Shown one piece after another: positions 1 to 6,456 of a stretch of DNA of 9,755 nucleotides. Below the pieces are notes generated by a model. That model was not told the DNA's origin and searched no databases. It saw nothing but the letters and a program-made list of their open reading frames with translations. How positions within the stretch are numbered: position 1 is the stretch's first letter; every line of letters starts with the position of its first letter. The stretch is from assembly GCA_023434145.1 (NCBI GenBank), contig JAEYTI010000381.1:1-9755 (forward strand), in the 5' to 3' direction. This stretch comes from Chloroflexota bacterium (GTDB taxonomy: Bacteria; Chloroflexota; Anaerolineae; Anaerolineales; Anaerolineaceae). Made by a program: the position numbers and the translations under genes.

Positions 1-151
1 CTCCACGAGAGCACACCAACAAACGGTAACACACCAAGAAGAGAGTAACATCAGCTTAAAAAAATCGTTATCTTTATTGATACAAAACCGCCGTACCGGA
101 TGGGTCGGGGATTTTTGATTTTTAAAAAGCATATCGTTTTCTGGGGGCTGG
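1..151. other. Leader region upstream of the first c-di-GMP gene
   Basis: This stretch has no gene and is more AT-rich than the coding sequence that follows, with A runs near 57-64 and T/A runs near 111-128. A TTGATA at 77-82 resembles a -35 box, but no good -10 box lies at 16-18 bases from it. A promoter is therefore likely somewhere here but not located. The GGGGG at 143-147 is the probable ribosome site for the TTG start at 152. Confidence 0.3.
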
Positions 152-2629
152 TTGATTACACGGATGCGCGCGTTGCTGCTTGGTAGGAGTACACCAATAT
201 TGTTATTGACCTTTGCGATGAGCCATTGGGCAACGATCCTGCTTGCTCGCTCCGATCTTTTGCATTGGAGGGTACCGAACCTGGTACTGATGGCGATTGG
301 TCTTACCGTTTCATTGTTCTTGTTCGTTACTGCGACATACTTGCGAAAGCACCAGCCAGAAATCTTCATCACCTGGCTTCTCATCGCGTTTTCGCAGCTC
401 GCCTCTGCCGCCGGTGATGGCTTATGGATCTATTATGAAAGCCAGGGCCTCGATCCTTACCCCTCCCCGGCGGATGTGCTGTACCTGATAAATTATCCGC
501 TGTTCCTGTTCGCGGTGCTGGCGCTGCCCGTCCACCCGGGCTCGGGCCTGGAAAAAGCAAAGCGGTTCCTCGATATTGGCGCGATCATGCTGGGTGCGCT
601 GCTGGGGCTGTGGAACCTGCTGTTGGGGCCAATTGCCATCGCCAACCAGGGCGAATCGGTGCTGGCGCGCGCGCTGGCTTTGGCATACCCCACCGGTGAC
701 TTAATGCTGCTGGGGGCCTTGCTGCTCATCACTTATGGTGGGCGCGAGCGGGTGTATTATCAGGCGATCCCCTGGCTGGCGGTCGGAATCGTGATCATCA
801 TCGTGACCGATGCCATCTATGGGGCGCAGGCTTTGCAGAAAACCTACGTTAGCGGCGGTTTCCTCGATCTCGGCTACTCGGTGAGCTATCTATGTTTCGC
901 GGTTGCTGGGTGGGTGCAATACCGCTCCAACAACGCGTCCGATCACGCGCTGGCGCAGCGCCCCGAGTGGCTGAGCTTCTTCCCCTATGCCTGGATCCTG
1001 GTGGCCTATGGCCTGCTGGTCGTTGCCAGCCGCCAGCCTCTGGCGATGAGCACGCAGGAAATTCTCATCTTCGTCGGCTTGCTGATTGCCCTGGTGCTTG
1101 TGCGCCAAATTATATCGCTGCGCGAAAATGCCCGCCTCAACAAGGGCCTTGTGCAGGCGCTAACGCAATTGAAGCATCAAACCGAGGCGTTGGAACGCAC
1201 GAACGCTGATATGCAGAAAGAGATTCAGGAACGCTTGCAGGTTGAGGGTCGCCTGGCGTATGACGCCATGCACGACGCGCTCACCGGGCTGCCCAATCGC
1301 GCCCTGTTCATCGACCGGCTGGATCAGGCAGCGCGGAAGAAGAAGCGCTCGCCCGAGTTCGGCTATGCCGTGCTGTTTTTGGATCTCGACAGTTTCAAGG
1401 TGATCAATGACAGCCTGGGCCACGATGTCGGCGACCTACTGCTGATCCATATTGCCCGCGCCCTCACCAACTGCGTGCGCTCTACCGATACGGTAGCCCG
1501 CCTGGGCGGTGACGAGTTCGTCATCCTGCTCGATAACACCAGTAACACCGATGCGGTGCTGGCCACCGCCGACCGGGTTCTGGCGACCCTGCGCGCGCCG
1601 GTGGGCTTGAACGGCACGCGCGTGTTCGTTTCGGTTAGCATCGGCGTGGTGTTGGAGATGGAGCAGTACGAACGCCCCGAAGAAATCCTGCGCGATGCCG
1701 ATCTGGCGATGTACCATGCCAAGGCGCTCGGCAAGGCGCGCTACGAGATCTTCCACGCCGATATGCGCCGCGACGTGATTTCGCGGCTGGAAATCGAGAT
1801 GGAGTTGCGCCGCGCCCTCGAAGCCCACCAGTTCACCCTGTTCTACCAGCCCATTTTCGCCCTACCCGACCGCAGCCTGACGGGTTTCGAAGCGCTGGTA
1901 CGCTGGCAGCACCCCACCCGCGGCATGCTGCCGCCTTCAGCGTTCATTCCGATGGCGGAAGAAAATGGCCTGATTATCCCGCTGGGTGATTGGATTCTGC
2001 ACGAGGCTTGCCGTCAGGCAGCGGTGTGGAACCTCCGCTTCCCCACCCACCCCCCGCTGCGTATTAGCGTGAATATTTCAGGCCGGCAGGTGCAGGAAGA
2101 AGATTTTGCGAAAAAAGTAGCCCGCGCCCTCGAAGCGCACCATTTGCCCGGCCTGTGCCTGGTGTTGGAAGTGACCGAGAGTATCTGCCTGAACAACGTG
2201 AACCTGCTGATTGAAACCTTCCGAGAACTGCGCAAGCTGGGTGTGGAAGTGCAAATCGATGACTTTGGCACCGGTTACTCATCGCTGAGCTACCTCCAGC
2301 AGCTTCCCGTCAGCGCAATCAAGATCGACCGCAGCTTCATCCATGCTCCCAACCGCCCTGGCTGCGCCTCGCCAGAGATGGTGCGCGCAATGATCTCGAT
2401 GGCGGGCGCGCTGGGCATCGTCACCATTGCCGAGGGCATCGAGAATGAGAGCGAGCTGGTCGACCTGACTGCCATGCGCTGCGCTTATGTGCAGGGGTAT
2501 CTGCTGGCTACACCGATGGATGCCGTGCGCACTGAAAAGTGGGTGCAGGATTATCGCACGCTGCTGCCCAAGCGCATCCCGAGCGCATCGTACCGCGCCG
2601 CGCCGGTGTATCTCGATATAAAACAGTAA
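152..2629 (+). CDS. Membrane-anchored bifunctional diguanylate cyclase/phosphodiesterase (GGDEF-EAL)
   Basis: Predicted to make c-di-GMP from two GTP (GGDEF) and to cleave it to pGpG (EAL) at the inner face of the membrane. Residues ~12-325 are a hydrophobic sensor region with roughly eight to nine membrane helices; a YPSPAD motif (~103-108) sits in a loop. A coiled-coil linker (~325-370) leads to GGDEF (~372-540) and EAL (~548-800). Visible key residues are the GGDEF motif at 452-456, the inhibitory I-site RSTD at 443-446 exactly five residues upstream, EAL at 580-582, and N641, E673, D703/D704, K724, E761 and Q781. Both domains therefore look active. The start taken is TTG, with GGGGG four bases upstream; an in-frame ATG at 164 is the alternative but lacks a ribosome site. 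The ligand of the membrane domain cannot be read from sequence. The next gene encodes a related GGDEF-EAL protein. Confidence 0.93.
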   Translation: MITRMRALLLGRSTPILLLTFAMSHWATILLARSDLLHWRVPNLVLMAIGLTVSLFLFVTATYLRKHQPEIFITWLLIAFSQLASAAGDGLWIYYESQGLDPYPSPADVLYLINYPLFLFAVLALPVHPGSGLEKAKRFLDIGAIMLGALLGLWNLLLGPIAIANQGESVLARALALAYPTGDLMLLGALLLITYGGRERVYYQAIPWLAVGIVIIIVTDAIYGAQALQKTYVSGGFLDLGYSVSYLCFAVAGWVQYRSNNASDHALAQRPEWLSFFPYAWILVAYGLLVVASRQPLAMSTQEILIFVGLLIALVLVRQIISLRENARLNKGLVQALTQLKHQTEALERTNADMQKEIQERLQVEGRLAYDAMHDALTGLPNRALFIDRLDQAARKKKRSPEFGYAVLFLDLDSFKVINDSLGHDVGDLLLIHIARALTNCVRSTDTVARLGGDEFVILLDNTSNTDAVLATADRVLATLRAPVGLNGTRVFVSVSIGVVLEMEQYERPEEILRDADLAMYHAKALGKARYEIFHADMRRDVISRLEIEMELRRALEAHQFTLFYQPIFALPDRSLTGFEALVRWQHPTRGMLPPSAFIPMAEENGLIIPLGDWILHEACRQAAVWNLRFPTHPPLRISVNISGRQVQEEDFAKKVARALEAHHLPGLCLVLEVTESICLNNVNLLIETFRELRKLGVEVQIDDFGTGYSSLSYLQQLPVSAIKIDRSFIHAPNRPGCASPEMVRAMISMAGALGIVTIAEGIENESELVDLTAMRCAYVQGYLLATPMDAVRTEKWVQDYRTLLPKRIPSASYRAAPVYLDIKQ

Positions 2630-2845
2630 AGCGCAGCATACCGCCACGCTTTTGCAACGCTTCTGCCGTTCGCTCTGGCCCAAAACTTGCAAGGATTCCT
2701 CCGCAAGTGATCGGCGAACGAACGGGGATCGTGCCTGCCTTAAAAATGAAAACGGGAGATTTTGTCGCACCTCGTGCGACAAAATCTCCCGATACCCCTT
2801 TTTTAGAGGCGCTCATATACATGGAAGCTACGCAAGGGGGCCGCT
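2630..2845. other. Intergenic region between the two GGDEF-EAL genes
   Basis: This is a 216-base spacer with no convincing gene on either strand. It holds a weak hairpin (stem 2685-2690 with 2703-2708) and the much stronger hairpin at 2753-2791. Purine-rich AAGGGGG at 2834-2840 is the ribosome site for the GTG start at 2846. Any promoter for the second gene should lie after the T run at 2804 if the hairpin terminates transcription, but I see no clear -35/-10 pair there. Confidence 0.5.
2753..2804 (+). terminator. Perfect 18-bp stem-loop followed by a T run, candidate terminator
   Basis: Bases 2753-2770 are exactly complementary to 2774-2791, leaving a three-base CTC loop. Six T residues follow at 2799-2804, after a seven-base gap (2792-2798). 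The stem is longer and the T run farther away than in a textbook intrinsic terminator, and it lies 124 bases after the stop codon of the upstream gene. It may end that transcript, or it may be a dispersed palindromic repeat. Perfect pairing over 18 bp is not expected by chance. Confidence 0.6.
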
Positions 2846-4882
2846 GTGACGGGTATTTTAAACCGCGCGACTTGCATGCTGGGAAAGCAGATGATGAACA
2901 AAGCGCGCATTCTGATTGTTGAAAATGAACCGACTGCGTCGAACCGGCTGCGTACCAGCCTGGAGCAGATGGGATATGCCGTTGCGGGCTCGGCAGCCTG
3001 GGGAGATGAAGCCGCCCGCCTGGCCGCCGAAACGCAGCCCGACCTGGTTCTGCTCGGCTCGGGCGACGGCGGATTCGCAGCGGCGCAGGAAGTGCTGATC
3101 GGCGGGGCGGTGGGGATTGGCTGGCCGAAAACGCGTGCGCCAATGGCGATGTGCCGTGTGGACCGGTTGGACTCGGCGGAGCTTGCCTCCGCCATCGAGG
3201 AGACGCTGGCCCGCCGCAGAACAGAACTGATGCTGCCGCTGCACCTGCGCGAAAATGAAGTGCGGCTGCACGCCGTCTTTGAGGCCGCCTCTGACGCCAT
3301 GTTCCTGATCGACCGGACCGGGCATTTTTTGGACGTAAACTCCGCCGGTTGCACCCTGACCGGCTGCACGCGGGCGGTGATCCTCGCCGCCGATGAAAGC
3401 CTGCTGCGCCTGGAAACGGATCTGCCGCGCACTGGCCCGCTGGGCGAGCAGCCGGAATTGGCTTCGCGCATGCGGCTGGTTCGCCCAGATGGGGAATTTC
3501 GATGGGTTGAACGCACGCAGGCCACCGTACAGGCGAACGGCGAGGACTGTACCCTGCTGGTGCTGCGAGCGGCAAGCGCGCCGGGCCGCCACGAAACCCG
3601 CGATCTGCTGACCGGGCTGCCCAACCGCGCCCTGTTCAATGACCGCCTCACCCACGCGCTTAACCGCATCAGCCGCCACCGCGAGCAGTCTGGCCGCTTT
3701 GCCGTGCTGTACCTCGATCTGGATCGCTTCAAAGTGATCAACGACAGCCTGGGCCACAGCGCGGGCGACCAGCTTTTGGTCACCACCGCTCGCTTGCTGC
3801 GCGGCTGCATCCGCGATCTCGATACCGTTGCCCGCCTGGGCGGCGATGAGTTTGTCGTGCTGCTGGAAGAGGTGGGTGATACCGATGGCGCGCTGCTGGT
3901 CGCCGGACGCATTCAGGAAACTATCCGCACGCGGTTGTCGCTGCGGAACCGGCCCGTGTTCCTTTCCGCCAGCATTGGCATCGTGATGGTCAACGAAGGC
4001 TACAGCACGCCCGAGGAGATTTTACAGGACGCCGATATTGCCATGTACTGCGCCAAGACGCAGGGCAAGGCTTGCTCGGCGGTGTTCGAGCCGGAGATGC
4101 GCCGCACTGCCGTGACCCGGCTGGAACTGGAGAGCGATATGCCCGCAGCGGTCGAGCGGGGCGAGTTCGAGCTGCATTACCAGCCCATCATCAACTTCAC
4201 CGACTGTAAAACGACCGGCTTTGAGGCGCTGCTGCGCTGGCGGCACGCGGCGTACGGGCTGCTTCAGCCAGGGCAGTTTCTGCCCATCGCCGAGGAGACC
4301 GGTTTCATCGTGCGGATCGGGGCCTGGGTGCTGCGGGAAGCGTGCCGCCAGATGGTCTTGTGGCGCGCGCGGTATCCCGGCGCCGCGGCGATGACCATTA
4401 GCGTGAATATCTCCGGCGGGCAGGTGATTCTCCCAGACTTTGCCGCCCAGGTGGAGGAAATTCTGCGCGAAACGGGCCTGGAACCCACCGCCCTGCGGTT
4501 GGAGATCACCGAGACGGTGCTGCTGGAGGGCGCGGAAGGCACGTTGAAGACAATCCGCCGCCTGCGCGACCTGGGTATCCGGTTGGAGATCGACGATTTT
4601 GGCACCGGCTACTCGGCGCTCAGCTACATCCAGCGCTTTCCGGTCGATACGATCAAGATCGACCGCTCCTTTATCGAGAGCATCGGCGCGCCGGAGAGCA
4701 ATCTGGAGTTTATCCGCTCGATCCTCAAATTTGCCGCCGGGCTGAACCTGAACATCATCGCAGAAGGCATCGAGACCGAAGCGCAGATGCGCGTGCTAAA
4801 GGATCTGATGTGCCCATACGGGCAGGGCTACTTCATCTCGCGCCCCCTGCGCGCGGAGGATATCCCGGTGATGTTCCAGTAG
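2846..4882 (+). CDS. Pseudo-receiver/PAS/GGDEF-EAL c-di-GMP enzyme
   Basis: Cytoplasmic c-di-GMP synthase/phosphodiesterase, with no membrane helix. Order: receiver-like region (~18-124), PAS sensor (~134-245), GGDEF (~252-420), EAL (~428-675). Intact sites: GGDEF 332-336, I-site RDLD 323-326 five residues upstream, EAL 460-462, N521, E553, D583/D584, K604, E640, Q660. Both catalytic halves therefore look functional. The receiver is degenerate: the phospho-acceptor Asp position after the PDLVLL strand is Gly71, and the acidic pair reads EN. It is unlikely to be controlled by ordinary phosphotransfer. The start is GTG with AAGGGGG five bases upstream; ATGs at 2891 and 2894 would give the compact MNKARILIVE start typical of receivers and are a real alternative. 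The catalytic half resembles that of the preceding gene, suggesting duplication or domain shuffling. The gene's end overlaps the convergent membrane-protein gene by 50 bases. Confidence 0.92.
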   Translation: MTGILNRATCMLGKQMMNKARILIVENEPTASNRLRTSLEQMGYAVAGSAAWGDEAARLAAETQPDLVLLGSGDGGFAAAQEVLIGGAVGIGWPKTRAPMAMCRVDRLDSAELASAIEETLARRRTELMLPLHLRENEVRLHAVFEAASDAMFLIDRTGHFLDVNSAGCTLTGCTRAVILAADESLLRLETDLPRTGPLGEQPELASRMRLVRPDGEFRWVERTQATVQANGEDCTLLVLRAASAPGRHETRDLLTGLPNRALFNDRLTHALNRISRHREQSGRFAVLYLDLDRFKVINDSLGHSAGDQLLVTTARLLRGCIRDLDTVARLGGDEFVVLLEEVGDTDGALLVAGRIQETIRTRLSLRNRPVFLSASIGIVMVNEGYSTPEEILQDADIAMYCAKTQGKACSAVFEPEMRRTAVTRLELESDMPAAVERGEFELHYQPIINFTDCKTTGFEALLRWRHAAYGLLQPGQFLPIAEETGFIVRIGAWVLREACRQMVLWRARYPGAAAMTISVNISGGQVILPDFAAQVEEILRETGLEPTALRLEITETVLLEGAEGTLKTIRRLRDLGIRLEIDDFGTGYSALSYIQRFPVDTIKIDRSFIESIGAPESNLEFIRSILKFAAGLNLNIIAEGIETEAQMRVLKDLMCPYGQGYFISRPLRAEDIPVMFQ

Positions 4883-5273
4883 CTTTCTTCGCCTTCAACT
4901 TGTCCTTGATAAAAATTACGCTCATTACAGCGACAGAGACTGCTGTGAAGTTCAGGAAAATATCTCGATACGCATCTGGATGCAGTGGTTCAACAAACCC
5001 TGTTAACCATACATAGAAAAAGACAATTGCCATGGAAATGGCATAGGGTACAAGATAGGAAAGCACCGTATTCTTGAGCCGAATTTTGTCAAATAACTGG
5101 ATCGTTATGACAGCGATGAGTACGACAGCGGCGCGGTTTAGAATGTGGAAATTGGTATCTGTTGGCTGCCCCTGAGCCATTTGCAGGCTGCTGCTAAGAA
5201 TTGTCGTCGCTGCGAAAAGCATGCTAAAAAACACAAATCCTCGTTTTACCTCACCGATAATTTTTCCAATCAT
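4833..5273 (-). CDS. Small four-helix membrane protein of unknown function (DUF6608-like)
   Basis: A 146-residue hydrophobic protein with about four membrane helices (~12-32, 45-62, 70-91, 106-123) and a conserved-looking central segment (GQPTDTNFHILNR; YVWLTGFVEPLHPDAYRDIF). From memory this resembles the DUF6608 family common in Clostridia; I cannot confirm it here. No function is known. The start is well supported: AAGGAGGA (5283-5290, minus strand) precedes the ATG. Codons and the leader are clearly more AT-rich than those of the neighbours, which suggests horizontal acquisition. The natural protein probably ended near the basic KLKAKK (125-130). The last 16 residues (131-146, ATGTSPG...) are read from the antisense strand of the upstream c-di-GMP gene until a chance stop at 4833-4835. 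The gene is transcribed convergently to that neighbour, with no terminator visible between them. Confidence 0.8.
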   Translation of the reverse strand: MIGKIIGEVKRGFVFFSMLFAATTILSSSLQMAQGQPTDTNFHILNRAAVVLIAVITIQLFDKIRLKNTVLSYLVPYAISMAIVFFYVWLTGFVEPLHPDAYRDIFLNFTAVSVAVMSVIFIKDKLKAKKATGTSPGYPPRAGGAR

Positions 5274-5304
5274 TTTCCCATATCCTCCTTAACCTAACAA
5301 AAAT

Positions 5305-5310
5305 ATTATC
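5305..5310 (-). promoter_or_regulatory. Candidate -10 box for the small membrane protein gene
   Basis: On the minus strand this reads GATAAT, five of six matches to TATAAT, inside a very AT-rich leader. It lies about 15 bases before the AAGGAGGA ribosome site, giving a short plausible leader. No good -35 box is seen at the usual spacing, so this is a weak call. Confidence 0.25.
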
Positions 5311-5449
5311 AAAACATAATACTACAAAAACCTTATGGATCGTCAGCAAGTGAGTGGGAAATGCTCTGTTGCATTCATCTGCCAATTCGCCCTGCGCTTA
5401 TGAGGATAAATAAATGGATCGCGTAACTGAGCCATGTTCCCTGCGTGTG

Positions 5450-5633
5450 CCAGCTGGTTGAAACCGGCGGCTAATACCCAAAACCCTCCCTTCGGAGGGT
5501 TCGTCCTGGGTGGACGATTTGGGTGTTTCAATGCCTTTCTGCAAGATAAGGAGCAATAGAACCAAATGATTGATAAAAAGGAACCCCACGAAGGTGGGGT
5601 TTTGGGTATTAGCCGCCGGTTTCAACCGGCTGG
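5450..5633. repeat. 184-bp element bounded by 37-bp inverted repeats (MITE- or REP-doublet-like)
   Basis: Arm 5450-5486 is the reverse complement of 5597-5633 at 36 of 37 positions; the single difference (5455) would still form a G:T pair. Each arm carries its own short palindrome (GCCGGT/ACCGGC with a four-base TTCA loop in the right arm). The interior has further hairpins: 5482-5489 with 5494-5501, 5501-5506 with 5512-5517, and 5582-5589 with 5594-5601. The first and last share bases with the arms, so long-stem and local-hairpin forms partly compete. There is no reading frame of note and no clear target-site duplication. It could be a non-autonomous mobile element, a REP/BIME-type doublet or a structured RNA. 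It lies within 50 bases of the acetyltransferase start. Confidence 0.8.
5582..5603 (+). terminator. 8-bp hairpin with short T run inside the inverted-repeat element
   Basis: AACCCCAC at 5582-5589 pairs with GTGGGGTT at 5594-5601 around a GAAG loop; T residues follow on the plus strand (TTTT 5600-5603) and an A run precedes (5576-5579). This looks like a small bidirectional terminator. It sits in the divergent spacer, where no gene on either strand needs terminating, so its role may be structural within the element. Confidence 0.35.
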
Positions 5634-5644
5634 AGCAGGAATAT

Positions 5645-5653
5645 TGGTACAAT
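5645..5653 (+). promoter_or_regulatory. Candidate extended -10 promoter for the acetyltransferase-lipoprotein pair
   Basis: TGGTACAAT matches an extended -10 motif (TGn followed by TACAAT, five of six to consensus). Transcription would begin near 5660, about 23 bases before the TTG start. There is no convincing -35 box; the bases where it would sit belong to the end of the inverted-repeat element. Confidence 0.35.
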
Positions 5654-5682
5654 AAATCGACTCCAACGATAAAAGGTGACCC

Positions 5683-6447
5683 TTGCTGACCAAATCCGAT
5701 ATCCTAACCATCACCCGGCAGCAGCTCGCGCTCGATTTTGGCTGCGAAGCTGCCGATTTCGAACGGCCTGAGATTACCATCGTCGAACCCCGGCTTCTGG
5801 AAGGCCGCCGCGTCTACGAGAGCGATGGCAGCTTTCTGCGCATGCTGGTATTCGGCAGCAAGGCTGTGATCAGCGCCGCCCCAGAGATCCTGCCCTGGTG
5901 CGCAGAGCATCTGGGCAAGCGCGATCCGGCCTGGCTGTTCGAGCACCCCAAGCTGCGCATGATCGACAACAAACTGCGCGAATACGGCCACGAGATTGCC
6001 GATATGCACCAGTTCTATCTGCCAAAGCCGGGGGGCACGGGCGCTCGCGCCGGGCAGCCGCCTGCCTTCGCCGTCTGCTGGTACGAGCAGGACCAGCTCC
6101 AGCAGTTCAAGGACGATGAGCGGTTTGGCGAAGCCTTCGCCTTTGACGAGAACCGCCCGGACGTGCTGGCCGTCGCTGCGCTGGACGGCGAAAAGATCAT
6201 GGGCATGGCCGGGGCCAGCGCCGACTCTGCCACCATGTGGCAGATCGGCATTGATACCGTGCCCGAGTACCGAGGTAGGGGCGTCGGCACAGCCCTCACC
6301 GCGCTGATAACGGAAGAAATTTTGCGCCGCGGCAAGGTCCCGTTCTACGGCACGGCCATCTCGCACTTCCACTCGCAGAACATCGCCATCAACGCCGGGT
6401 TCTTCCCCGCCTGGGCCGAGCTGTACACCCGGAGAGTCGATTCATAG
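5683..6447 (+). CDS. GNAT family N-acetyltransferase
   Basis: Likely transfers an acetyl group from acetyl-CoA to an unidentified amine, in the cytoplasm. The GNAT fold occupies the C-terminal half. The acetyl-CoA pyrophosphate loop is PEYRGRGVG (194-202), preceded by the strand IGIDTV and followed by the helix TALTALITEEILRR. The terminal SQNIAINAGF segment (231-240) is the usual GNAT motif B, which helps hold the cofactor. The N-terminal ~130 residues (MLTKSDILTITRQQLALDFGC onward) lack the motif and resemble the N-terminal extension seen in a set of ~250-residue GNAT proteins. The start is TTG with AAAGGTGA immediately upstream; the first in-frame ATG (residue 54) would cut into conserved sequence. 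The stop codon TAG overlaps the ribosome site of the next gene, so the two are probably co-transcribed and translationally coupled. Confidence 0.85.
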   Translation: MLTKSDILTITRQQLALDFGCEAADFERPEITIVEPRLLEGRRVYESDGSFLRMLVFGSKAVISAAPEILPWCAEHLGKRDPAWLFEHPKLRMIDNKLREYGHEIADMHQFYLPKPGGTGARAGQPPAFAVCWYEQDQLQQFKDDERFGEAFAFDENRPDVLAVAALDGEKIMGMAGASADSATMWQIGIDTVPEYRGRGVGTALTALITEEILRRGKVPFYGTAISHFHSQNIAINAGFFPAWAELYTRRVDS

Positions 6448-6456
6448 GAGTGTTCT

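Larger units (their letters stand above)
5274..5682. other. Gene-free region between the membrane-protein and acetyltransferase genes
   Basis: This 409-base spacer separates two divergently transcribed genes. It holds the AT-rich leader of the minus-strand gene (5274-5340), an anonymous stretch (5341-5449) in which I see no gene or signal, the 184-bp inverted-repeat element (5450-5633), and a short leader for the plus-strand gene (5634-5682). A reading frame of 84 codons runs through the element on the minus strand (5652-5398), but it is dictated by the repeat and is not supported as a gene. Confidence 0.6.

Noticed and set aside
2630..2845. c-di-GMP riboswitch ahead of the second GGDEF-EAL gene
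   Set aside because: It was considered because of the context, but I could not find the conserved core of a GEMM-type aptamer; only simple hairpins are present.
2508..3912. Long minus-strand frames (355, 369 and 299 codons) opposite the c-di-GMP genes
   Set aside because: They lie antisense to strongly supported GGDEF-EAL coding sequence, are rich in Arg, Ser, Ala and Pro as expected for shadow frames of GC-rich DNA, and show no domains.
5335..5420. ATGGATCG occurring twice (about 5335 and 5413) as a possible target-site duplication
   Set aside because: At eight bases and not flanking the inverted-repeat element or the AT-rich gene, it is best explained by chance.
5450..5633. tRNA-like or CRISPR-like structure in the nested hairpins
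   Set aside because: There is no T-loop/acceptor arrangement of a tRNA and there are no regularly spaced direct repeats; only inverted repeats are present.
5450..5633. Insertion sequence with its own transposase
   Set aside because: The interior is only 110 bases with no transposase reading frame, and no transposase gene lies elsewhere in the window.
5398..5652. 84-codon minus-strand reading frame across the inverted-repeat element
   Set aside because: Most of it is translated from the two repeat arms and hairpins; it has no ribosome site, no recognisable domain, and its content is explained by the repeat.
5704..6372. 222-codon minus-strand frame opposite the acetyltransferase
   Set aside because: It is antisense to a protein with clear GNAT motifs; the translation has no recognisable motif or ribosome site.
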